NCBI RefSeq assembly: GCF_000247815.1
Contig: NC_021677.1
Coordinates: 16,570,543 to 16,634,542 of the forward strand
Direction: 5' to 3'
DNA from: Ficedula albicollis
Taxonomy: Eukaryota > Chordata > Aves > Passeriformes > Muscicapidae
Length of the DNA stretch: 64,000 nucleotides
Shown here: one piece after another, positions 53,170-64,000 of the stretch
Layout: every line of letters begins with the position of its first letter
Numbering within the stretch: the first letter of the stretch is position 1
Made by a program: the position numbers and the translations under genes
Notes under the pieces: model-generated
Told to the model about the DNA's origin: nothing
Seen by the model: the letters and a program-made list of their open reading frames with translations, nothing else
Databases searched by the model: none

Positions 53170-56100
53170 CTCATCTCTGTTCCTTGTTTTCTTACACATT
53201 AACAAATTGCATATATATAAAATAAACTTGCATATAATTGCTCTATTAGTCTTCACTTGTACATCACAGGACAGATTCAGGCTTCTTGGATTTAACCCCA
53301 AAACGGTTTTATAAATATATGATGAAGTCATGAACATAGATCAGTCCAGAACACCCAAAGGAACTCTTAAAAATACAATTTTTGTATGCTTCCCTAAATT
53401 TAATTAAAAATAAAATAAATGCACATTTTGCTTTTTCTTTACAGTAATGAATACACTGGAGGCTTAATGACCTCTGTTATCACTGTGAGAATTTACGTTT
53501 ATGGTAGCAGCATTGTTCTTTTTTCCTCTTCAAAAAGATATTCACAAACCAGAGGAGGAACTCTTTGAAGTATGCAGTGGGACTTCTTCTGCCCACCCCT
53601 TATGCATAACTCTTCCAACACAATCTGACCGCAGCGCAGTTTTCCCACTGCAGCCCTCAGCAGATGAATCTTGCATCAGTCAGATGTGGTGGATCCCACG
53701 GCCCTGCACCTCAGATCCACTGCAGGGGAATGAGCAGAGACCAGGAGCTCTCCAGGGTCCCTGTGAGTTCTGAGCACCACAGCAGCCTGGCAGCAGCAGG
53801 GGCAGCTGAAAGCAGATCCCTCAATCCTTCTAAAGTCAACATAATGCAACAGAGCAACATTAGCTGGGATGATCTGGGGCAGTGAGTACAAGGTACAGCT
53901 TCTGATTTGATTTCATGAACTGTCTTGCATTTCTTGTGCTGAAGAGACAAACGAGTGGCATTTGTTTGTGCACTCTACATAGAGGGATGGCTCTGGTTTA
54001 AATGAGAGGAATTTCATACAGATCATCAGGGCTCACTTTTTAAAACTCAGAGGGATTCTCACCAGAAGATGAGATGCAGATAAATCTAAGAGAGACAATG
54101 GGACTAGTTTTCCTAGGAGAGAAGGAGAAGAGAGAAAAGTAGCAGCAGTTTAGTCTACATTATTTCTGCTACAAAATGTTTTCTATGCCACGCTAAAAGA
54201 ACCCCCTACTGTGAAGACAAAACTCTTCTGATGTCAGAACAGCTCTTCTTTCTACTGTGCCTCCTACCACACAAAAAGCTGAGCACTACTTCAGTGAAAG
54301 CAACTTTCTAAAAAGCATTGCTGGATCAACCATATCTGGATTGCACTGGACCTAAGTGCAGACCTTCCCATACTCAGGCCAGTATCCTAACTTAAGTTCT
54401 CCCAATTAGTTGTAACGACAGTTCAGAAAGTGGGAGCAGAAATAAATGCGTGAGAAGCTCTCTGTACAATTCCTGCAATTCCTGCAGGACACAACAATGC
54501 CTCAAATGGATATCTGAAATCTCAGGTTTCTATATCCTGATCAGCAATTATGATTTGCAATCCCAAATTATTTTTTGCTTGGCCTTAGGCTATTTGGCAA
54601 TGAAATGCGAGGCAGAAAGACAGAAGCCCAGTTCCCAGGAGCCAGGTTCGTGCTTCAGGGTTGAGGGTAGCAGAAACTAGTTTTGACAGGTTAGCCATGC
54701 AAATATTATGCTCCAGTCATTGAGCAAGTGTCTCTGTGCTGCTCCCCTCCGCCAGTGTCACTGAGATTGACGCAATGTGACAACTTTCATACCCAGAGTT
54801 TGGCTAAACTCACTTCAATCATACTTTAAAAGAAACAGAATTAACACCAAAATCCTTACACTTTAGCAAAATAAATACTGCTTAGAGAAGCAAAACATTT
54901 ACAAGCAAATCCAGGCAGGCGCTGAAGTGTGAATTCCAAAGCTATCTGCTCATTCACACAAAGACCCGTGGAGTCATCATCAGATCAGCACAGCTTTAAC
55001 CTACCTTTTTCTCTGAGAGTCCTACCCTGGCTGAAGTAAAGTGCTGCAGAACTTCAGTGTAGACAGGACTGGGGACATTAAATATACACACAACACCTAA
55101 TATAGCACACCCCTGCTTTCCCCTCGTGAACACTGAGACATTGCCACACTATAAAAATCTATCCTAGCAGTCAGCTAGAAACAGTAATAGGAATCCTGCA
55201 GTAACTATATCAGTTGTCATGCTATAATTAGCCATGTACAGTTTATATAAAATCCTGATTAATGAACATTTGCCAGAGGACCTCACACTTCAGTGCTATT
55301 CTAGGCAATGCTGAAATCATATAGCTGTCAGATGGAGAATGAAATAGGTTATTTGGGTGACACTTCTTCATAGGGCAGAACATCGTTGTGAACAAAAAAC
55401 CAAAACAGAAACAAGGGTTGGGAGTGATTAAAAATTGTGTACAGAATGTAGAGACCATGTCTCAGACTCCCCAGTTTCTACTGAAGTTCCCCTTCTTTGG
55501 GTGGAGTGGGAAAACGTTCATATCCTGAGCTTTCTGCACTTCTCCAGGTCCTGGCCAGACTGTTTAGACATGGAAATAACAGCTGTACAGAAGCCTTACA
55601 CACTTCATACACCATGTTTCCAGCAGGGGAAGCACATGCTACTTCTAGAAAGCCAGCATGGAGACCCAAATGGATGCTTTGAAATCTCTGCCCGTTAGAG
55701 ATGAGGCTGAAATCCACTGTCACCCCTTCACTCTGCCATAGAGGGCAGATAACCTGTCACAGCCAGAAATAAGGCAGGCTCCCTCCCTATTAGTGATGGA
55801 CATTTAACTCCATTTCATTCAAAATGGGGAAAAAACCCTGATGCTATGGCTTTCCACTTGAACTGGCAACATGCTGCTTACAGCAAAGATGTCAACACCC
55901 TCAGCTGTCAGATAGAAATACAAGAAAGCCAGAGACAGACAAGGAAGTCTCCAAAGAAAATATTATTTCTCAGTATTATATTTATATTTTATTTATGTTC
56001 TAGAACTAACTAATGAAATTTGATTTAGTGGGGTTTTTCCATCCTGAACTTATTATAAACACCCAAAGTACAGTGCAAAGAGGTTTAAAACACAGTCTTT

Positions 56101-57686
56101 ACCAAACATGACAAGGAAATGTCTTCATACCATCTATTTCCATCTACAGTTGTCCTAGTGGGACATGAGGGAGCCAACAGCAGTAGGTACAGTGAAAGCC
56201 TGCCTTGACTCATATCTGTTAGTACAGATAAACTGTCCAATATCCTGTTTATATAGAAAAAAGCTGTCCACAAAACATCACTGGCAACAGCAGTCTTATT
56301 ATTTATATTACAGAGATGAGAGGACAAACCACAAATGCATAAAATATTAGGGCAGACAAGAAAATATTTTATACTTGGCAGTAAATTCATCCTAGCTCAA
56401 CAGCTTAGCATTAGAACAAGTGTGAGACATAGGAAAAAAATACAAGGAACAGAGATGTATGATAGGCATTACTCAAGGAAAGGCGAATGAGGAAGGCCAA
56501 CAATTTCCAGTTATATTAACCCCCTTCTGCTTCAAAGATCTTTATTTTAAACTGTTGAGGTGTATTAGAAGGCTCCAGCTTGGTTTCCCATTACATTCTC
56601 CCTGTGTCATTGCACCTAATAACACAGAAGGCTTTAGAAATGTTTCTGCTTTCATTATTTTCTTCTACTGCATGCCTAGTTGTTTAATAACTTCATCATT
56701 TTACAGTTATTTGTATTCGAAATAATCTGTAAATCAAATTCAAATATAACAGCTCAAAATAGGGGCAAAGAAATACAATTATTTGGTATGGCCTGGGGTA
56801 ATAACTCAGCTTAATGTGATAGAATTGCCAAAAGAAAATGTAGGTTAAGTAGCAAGAACCATTTCCTAACAGCAAGATCTATCAGACTAAAAAAACAACC
56901 TCCCTGCAGAAAAGGTGGCATCTTTCTCACTTCCTTTTGAAACAGGACAGATGATGGCAGTGGAGCATATAACATACGGAATCACCTGAGAAAAGAAAAT
57001 GACCTAGAACAGCTTCCACTCCTATCCTTTTAGTGTGATGCACAATCTGAAGGCTAAAACTCTTGTGGAAATACATTCTATGCCACTTCAGTCAAATGAA
57101 AAGCCAGTCGCAGCCCAAGCATCCACAAACCAACACTCATGGAACCTGCATTTTTATTTTGTTCTTCCTGCATTTTAGGAGTCTACCTGGGAAACTGCCC
57201 AGGCCATGAATGGATGTAAGGATCTGAGCCAAATTTACTGAAATTGCCAATGTTTACTTATCTTAAGCTTGTTTCTAACTTCTACCTCAAATAGAGACAA
57301 ACTTCCTGTTGAGGTCTCCTGAATGGGGGCTCTTCTGTATAAGCAGCTTACAGCACAAACAACTACTGTGCATACACATGCAATATATGTATATATTAGT
57401 AAATTATTACTCTAGTTACCATTATTTTCAAATGATATAGCAGATATTTGCTGTAGATGCCATTTTTGTTTTCCAGTTCATTGAAGGACGGAGTCTATTA
57501 AAAAACATTTTTTTGAACTCCAAGAATTTCATTAATCAAGTAAAACCACATCTAAAATGAAGATTACATTGTAATCTATCAGAGTAAAATAATATTTTAC
57601 TTTGCATGTGAAACGTGAAACTATTTAAATTCTTCAACAGATTCTAACTAATTCCAGAATGAATTCATGAGCCACATGAATTTTTG

Positions 57687-57768
57687 CCCTCATTTCACAG
57701 GTGAGAAAATTCAGGCTCACAAAGATTAGATGATTTGCTGAAGCCCATACTCTAAAGCTAGCAACAAA
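57687..57768 (-). repeat. MIR-like SINE relic, first of an adjacent pair
   Basis: CCTCATTTCACAGGTGAGAA followed by AATTCAGGCTCACAAAGATTAGATGATTTGCTGAAGC-type spacing matches the inverted core CCCATTTTACAGATGAGGAAACTGAGGCTCAGAG. It ends near AAAGCTAGCAAC. Family assignment is from consensus memory. Confidence 0.7.
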
Positions 57769-57907
57769 GATTCATGTGTAGTTAAGAGCACATCTAATTT
57801 ATTTCTATCTATGTTTTTATTACACTCAGGAGCATCCTATTTCAGTTCCTTACAGTACTCACAATCAATAAATCCTCGTATTTTTCCCGTCAGAAGGGAT
57901 TTGTGAC

Positions 57908-58038
57908 TTTCACCATTACAGAAGCCGAGAAATGAAGACACAGAGAAATATGCTGACTTGATCAAAGCAATTCACCCAAGGGAGCCAATGCTCAAGGCAA
58001 GAACAGAATCTGGACCCCTGGAGTCCAGCTCTTACCTT
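57908..58038 (-). repeat. MIR-like tRNA-SINE relic, second of an adjacent pair
   Basis: The inverted layout is again present: CCGAGAAATGAAGACACAGAG, CTTGATCAAAGCAATTCACC, then GAATCTGGACCCCTGGAGTCCAGCTCTTACC. The last part corresponds to the tRNA-derived head (GGATTAGAACCCAGGTCTCCTGACTCCCAG...CTCTTACC). It lies about 140 bp from the previous relic in the same orientation. Confidence 0.62.
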
Positions 58039-61000
58039 CACAGACTTCCTTTCCTATGAGATTTCCTTCTTTCTTTCTCTCTCACTTTCTTTTTCTATCT
58101 TAAATGGGTCAGTCTAGAAGTCGAAGTCAACGAGATTTTCTTGGTGATTCTCTAATAGTACTTTTCACCAAAAAGGCATCAATATGTACAAGAATGAAGC
58201 CAACTTAGCTGATAAAACTATGCAAAAACAGTCTTGATTCAAGAATTAGTACCATCAGAAAATGGGGAGAGATGATGCTGAAATACAGCTGAAATACAAT
58301 TCCACAGGACATCAGCAGAACAAGCTAACTTATGCTGAAGTTTTTCCTCTTATCTCTGTAATATACCAGATTATTTTCTGTTGTTAACAGCCATGCCTTT
58401 AGTTACTGCATAGCTTTGAAGCAACAGGGACAGGTAAGTGGTAATTCAAGATGCGATTTCAAGCAGTTGATTTAAGCCTTCACCATTCCACATGGCCACC
58501 TTCTGCAGTTCAAGAGGAAACAAACCTGGGCTACCAAGTTTTGCATGACTCGTGTATTACAAAGCACTACCTGTACAACAAACCCCTTAATCTAGCTGAC
58601 TCTCATTGCTACAGTTTATCTTTATTTGTCTTTAGGGTAAGCAGAGAAAACTGACAACACGGACTTGGGGAGATCTCTGCTCACTACTGCAGAGTGCCTC
58701 AGACACCACTTCCCACCCTCTGGGAACTGAAGTACGGAGCAAGAAAATTACTACATGGTATTGAAACTCTTTTTTTTTTTTTTTTTTTTTTCCTAAGCCT
58801 TTTACTTCAGCAAATAGCTCACAGAACACCAAACTGTTTGATGTTTTAATGTTGCAATACATATCCTATGGCATGAGCTGGGTCTAGGGAAGCAGCCACA
58901 GCTTCACTCAGCACAGTAATGAACCTTAAGTAACTTCATGCTGTAATGATGGCACAGGAATAGCATTAAGATTTGTCCAGAGGTGCGTTTTCCTAACTGC
59001 TGATGAAGGGAGAAAGGCAGGCCTGCAGCCAGCTTCTGGAAATGCCTGCAGGGACAGCCATACATCACATTCTCAGAAGCATGGGTAGTCAGGTTACACC
59101 ACACACAGCTGGCACTGCAGGAATGAACCACCCTGCTCTTTAAACACATCCCTCCTGGTCCTCTAAATCACCTTCTCAGCTTGGGGAAAGGCAAGGAAGT
59201 GCTGCTTAGCTGCCTTTTTAAACCTTGTACTACCCCAAGCATTTCACAAAGCTGTAGGTGAGAATGAGGCCGCAGTGAAGTGGCCCCTGAAATCTCAAGG
59301 CATACTTCCAGGTCATAGCTTGCTCTGTGATCTGGTCCCTTCCAATTCTCACAGTTAATTGTACAATAGGTCACTCAGCAGTCAGCATCCACAACAGTTC
59401 ATCTATCCAAACCCCCATTCCTGATTTAAACCACAGCCACAGTCTAGCACTAGTTATCAACTGGTACAACACGCCTAAATGAGTATTTAACATCACCAAC
59501 AGGCAAAATTCACTGCTAAGTTTTTGCATGAGGCAAGAGAGATGAAGCAACAGCAATAGAAATGGACTTCAGAAAATTTATTTATAAATCAATATTTAAA
59601 ACACATGCAGATTGGTTTTAGTTTTTTTTTCATGCTAGTACAGTGGCAAATTTGAGTGGGGATGAGAATTTGGAGATGTCTCAGTCATAAAGTAAAAGAT
59701 TTGGTATACTGTACTGGCAATCACAATCTTGGTGTAAAAATACTAATTGCACCTTACTTTCAGAACCTGTACATCGTAAACTTTCAGCCATGGGCATTTC
59801 AGTTTCTCTGATTAAGAAACAGACAAACAAACTACAAAGCCTAACATCAACCTTTTGTACTGGTTTAACATCCCCCTCTGAACTAGAAACTTTAGCTGTC
59901 CATTCTCTTTTCTCTTCCCACCCTCTCCCCAATCTATTGTCATATGGCCAAAAATGAACCAATTTCTTTTAATCACTGGCATAGACAGAATAATTATATA
60001 TATATTCAAAATTGGTAGCTAAGCTGCTGTGATGCTGCAAGCCTCTGTTGGAGATTAATACCTGCTCTAAATGTGTGCTACAGATGAGGGCAAGATACCG
60101 AACTCTTTTACTGCTATGACACCTGATGGGCTGAGACTCACTTGTGATATTAGGGTTTTGTATGTAATGCAATATTTTTATTGCACATTTCCAAGCCACA
60201 AAACAATTTAACCATAAAACTGTCATGATATGAAACCTCTATTTTTAAAATTGCTTTCTGCTACAACCATCACATTACATTACTGAAATGGAAAAAACAT
60301 CAAGATTAAACTACGCTTTACCGTTTACTTGCTGCTAGTTGATTATTTATCATTTTCCCCTCAATTTAGACAACAAAAGTATGCAGACACAGTCATGTTT
60401 ATATCACACTGAATTTTATCATTATTCTGTATTCCCAGTTTTACAGAGACAGACTAAAATCTCCGAATTTTTCCAATTGTGAATAACCACCACCCATTTC
60501 TACATGCATGAAAAAATCTATCCAAGGCTACTCTGCAGATTTATTTAAATATTTACTATGAAAAATGAATCCAATCTTGCATTTGATTGCACAACAGAAA
60601 GTCTGATGGAATAGGGCTTTGAAGATCTCTGTTTACTTTTTATACAGCTAAGTGGGTTATTTTGCAGTGTTTCAGTCTCCCATTTACACAGGAAAGTCAT
60701 GCTTCTTTTCTCACCTTCCCTCTCATTTTACATTAAATAGTCCTGACTGGGTGCCTCTAGAAACTGTGTATTGTAAATGTCTGAACATTTCTCACATAAG
60801 CCTGACAGTGGTCCAAAAATTCTTACATTAACCATTATTCATAAAATGTATTCTCTAACTTTATTTCCCTAAAATCTATAGAGGAAATAAACTCACAAAA
60901 TCCTATGAAAACAGTTGTCAAGTTAAACACCACTTGCCTTTTTCTCATGTTACCAGACTCTCTAGCTGTCCTGTCATGGTCCCAATGTCAAACTAATACC

Positions 61001-64000
61001 GCAAATACCAGGATTTCAAGAAAGACAGGATTTTTCTACGCTTTTTTTGTTTTGCCTTAATTTTTTGTACCTTCTAAGCTTGAAAGCTGATGCCTAAAAT
61101 CAAGGGAGAAAAAAGCTGTACTTGTGACATTGGTGAGATTGGTGATTTGTTTGAATTATTGTCACTGCAGAATAAAACAGCGATCCTATGGTATATTAGC
61201 ATTTATAAGCTAAAATTAGCAACTTCAATTTCACTGAAAACAGTTTTCCAGCATCTGAAAAATAAACAGAAATAGGAAACACCATCTCACCTTTTTGTTG
61301 AGAAGAGTAATAAAATACATCAAATACATCCAAGTGTTTGTGCTGGACTGGTTGAAGCCACAGAAACTATGTTCTGAATTATGATTCCAAATCAAGCGTA
61401 ACCGTAATGAAAACCTATAATAATTAGATTTGTTCAATCCAGAAAAGATAAAAATGGTAAAGTGTGGTTTGGACAGAGAAAAATTCTAAAAGGTAACCGA
61501 GAAAATAAAATCAAATGAAGGATTATTCTCATTTGTAAAGAATCTATTACAGCAAGAAATTGAGCCACAATTCATGAATCCAAAAGCGGTAAAGGGACCT
61601 ATTGAACTAAGAAAAATGGACTTTTTTTCCTGGGCAAGAGATCTCTCTGAGATCTGCAAACAAGAGAGTAGTAACAAAAGCTACATATACAAACAGAATG
61701 CCTCCCTTTCAAACCTTACAGATTTCTTACTCAAGTACTGTCTGGACCAAACACTGCTCTTTTTTTGTAAGTAACAGAAGCCAGAGATGCTCAATTCAAT
61801 CTCATTCTGTCACACTCTTTTGCTCTTACCTTTCACTTGGAGAAGCACACACCTCTCAAGCACTGACATCCATCAGACAACAAATGAGTGGTAGAGCCCA
61901 ACCTCTAAAGAGCAGCCACAGCGCTTTTAAGTAGTAAGACAAAGCAGATCTGTAGGTATGTAATCAGGCTGCACAAAGTTCTTTGATCTGAAATTCTGTT
62001 AGGTCAAACTATTTTACCCTTCTCCATCAGCTCCTTGCCTCTTTTGATTTACTCAGTGACAAACTTACTGTTAAAGGAAAAATTTTGCTGGGCTTTAGTG
62101 GGTACTAAGACCTCATTCAGCAAAACACTTTGATACAGACACAGACCTATAGCCTATAGTTAGTCATCCTTTTTACTGAAGATCTCAAATGCTACAGAAA
62201 ATAACCAATAGAGAACTAGACCAGATCCTTCACATATATCCCTCAGTCTGAGAAATTGCTCCATCCCAAAGGTGAAGGTGGCAAGCACACAGGGGACAGG
62301 GCTTCCTATGCACTCTTACTCCTATTATTTATGGCTCAGCTGTTGAAGTAACTTCCACACAGATGCAAAACCTTAACACGAAATGCTGGACCAAAGGCAG
62401 TGCAGTGGGACTCCTTACTCATTGCTCTAAGTGTTTAGGGCTGCACAGCACCAGGTAAGATCTGAACAATTTTTACACATATTAACAGAAAGGAAAGATG
62501 CCCATCTTCCTTCAGAATTATAATCATGTTCCTGTTAGAATAACAATTCTGACATTTTATGTGTTAGCCAAACCATTTCACAGCAAGGAAAAACACCATT
62601 GCTGTTTTAAAGAAAGAACAGTTTTTACCCATTCAGACTTTCTGGCAGAAAGCAAATATGGAGATTTTAGTGTGAAAGATATCATTCTGAGAAAGTTTTA
62701 AAAGAAAGAGAATACAAACTTCCCAATGAAAATGCCATCTTAACCTTGAATACATTGGTACAGCAAGACTGTAACGAAATGATAATGTGGCTGCTGACTG
62801 AGGAGAGAAAGCAGATTGAGTCAGGTAGAACTGACACACATAAGTCATTTCTTTGTTATTCAATGATTCAAAAAAACACCAAAAGCATTATTTTCCCACA
62901 TGAGAGAATTTTATCCCCTCATAAGAAATCTCAAAAGGGAAATGTCAATACTGCAAGTATTTAAAGCGACCTTCAGATTATATTTAAAAAGAATGAGATC
63001 AAGTGCTCATATGGCTCATATGGAGAGCAGGAACCATGGAGATTTACTGTTTACTTACAGGCTGGATGTAGCACATTAACAACACTCACTCTTTTGGATC
63101 CAGAACTGTTGGCATGCCAATACTAATATGGTAAAACCCAGCAGGATATAGACACTGTCATTAGCACTATTAGACATGCTACATGCACTAATAAAGAATT
63201 GTTCCTTTCTCCAAAGTAAAGCTATATTTGCTCACCATAGAGACGTGTGACACAATTCCAAGTTTGGGTTTTTAAGTCTTTCTTCCTCATATTATGATTT
63301 CAATTCTTAGTGCTTTGGGTCTGTACCTTATTCACTTCTTTTTTTTGTTGGTTTTTTGGTTTTTTGTCGTTCTCTTGGAATATTTTTCTTCATAAGTTTT
63401 TTGGGGAGTTATGTTAGGTTTGTTTGTTTGATTGTTTCTTTGAAATTAAGAATAACAGTTGATGCTGGAAAGTAGCAAAGAGAACTTAATGGAAATAAGA
63501 AACAACATAATAAGGAATTAGTGATTGCTGCTAACACAGGTTTCTGTTGTCAAAGATGACACTTCCAGAGAGCTTTAAAAAGACTGTCCTCACTTAAAAA
63601 ATATACTTCTTGACAATATTTGTACAGTTTTGTAAGTGAAAGAAGAGAGTGTGCAGTGTCAGAACCTTTCTGCAATTCTGCTTTAACAAACACTCTCACT
63701 CTTCCAATCTGCCCTCCTGCAGCCAGGAATCCTGACTTGCATTGCAGCTGAACCCTCAGGAACTCCCATCACCGCAGGCCTTTTGCTGTATAAACACTCT
63801 TGATTATTTACAAAAAAAATTCCAATTGAAACCATAGTGTGCTTTCAGACCATGGGGAGCAGCGAAAAGTCAAATGGACTGTGGTGGGTCAACCTGCTCT
63901 GAGATGGTGGGAGGAGAAGGGAATTGCAGAGGAACCAAGGGACTGTAGCACACTGGCAAAGTGCAGGCTCACATCAACAGCAGCAGAGACCAGCACAGTC
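58039..64000. other. Intronic tract to the right edge, no gene recognised
   Basis: Starts with a pyrimidine-rich stretch (58040-58100) and contains the 22-T run and T/G-rich low complexity at about 63338-63370. The BRSK2 first coding exon was not found here. A short (GCTCATATG)x2 duplication sits at 63004-63021. Confidence 0.6.
58770..58791 (+). repeat. Poly-T tract (22)
   Basis: Twenty-two consecutive T, the longest homopolymer in the window. The flanking DNA (CTGACAACACGGACTTGGGG to the left) is not recognised as a retrotransposon, so an inverted processed insertion cannot be shown. Confidence 0.95.

Larger units (their letters stand above)
42495..57686. other. Intronic tract, no gene recognised
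   Basis: AT-rich intron-like sequence with the 10-mer array, the 23-bp palindrome and an A-rich tract. CAG/CAT-type words at 42752-42777 are imperfect. A somewhat GC-richer stretch at 52680-52960 has no open conserved peptide. Confidence 0.6.

Overview
The window looks like vertebrate nuclear DNA, most likely from a bird or another sauropsid. Base composition is AT-leaning and CpG-poor, there is no bacterial-style gene packing, and nearly all of it is intron-like. Two CR1 LINE fragments are present, one ending in the CR1-type ATTCTATG-like 3' terminus. There are also several ancient tRNA-derived SINE (MIR/CORE-SINE) remnants. Low interspersed-repeat density fits a bird best, but the species cannot be named from the sequence.

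The only confidently coding segment is one 95-bp exon on the minus strand at 26803-26897. It has a clean splice acceptor and donor. Its 31 complete codons plus a split glycine encode the end of the glycine loop and the VAIK strand of the BRSK/SAD kinase domain. Paralogue-specific residues (HCVTCQKVA) point to BRSK2, brain-specific serine/threonine kinase 2. On this strand the gene runs from high to low coordinates, so 26898-64000 is the upstream intron (at least 37 kb) and 1-26802 the downstream intron (at least 26.8 kb). I found neither the preceding exon (initiator Met and most of the glycine loop) nor the following exon (the VEREIAIL segment).

Layout by coordinate: 1-26802, downstream intron with two MIR-like relics, one CR1 3' end on the plus strand near 16.1 kb and a mild CpG cluster near 10.4-10.65 kb. 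26803-26897, the BRSK2 exon. 26898-64000, upstream intron with a MIR relic near 32.6 kb, a CR1 fragment of about 800 bp on the minus strand at 38.8-39.6 kb, a MIR relic near 41.7 kb, a compact CpG-rich block with a (CAG)11 tract at 42.18-42.49 kb, and two adjacent MIR-like relics at 57.7-58.0 kb. The CpG block is the best candidate for an unannotated promoter or first exon. Small tandem and inverted repeats and homopolymer tracts are scattered throughout.

The many short open frames (up to about 186 codons) have no recognisable domains and lie on both strands. I treat them as chance frames. I see no multi-gene system, CRISPR array, operon or intact mobile element here.
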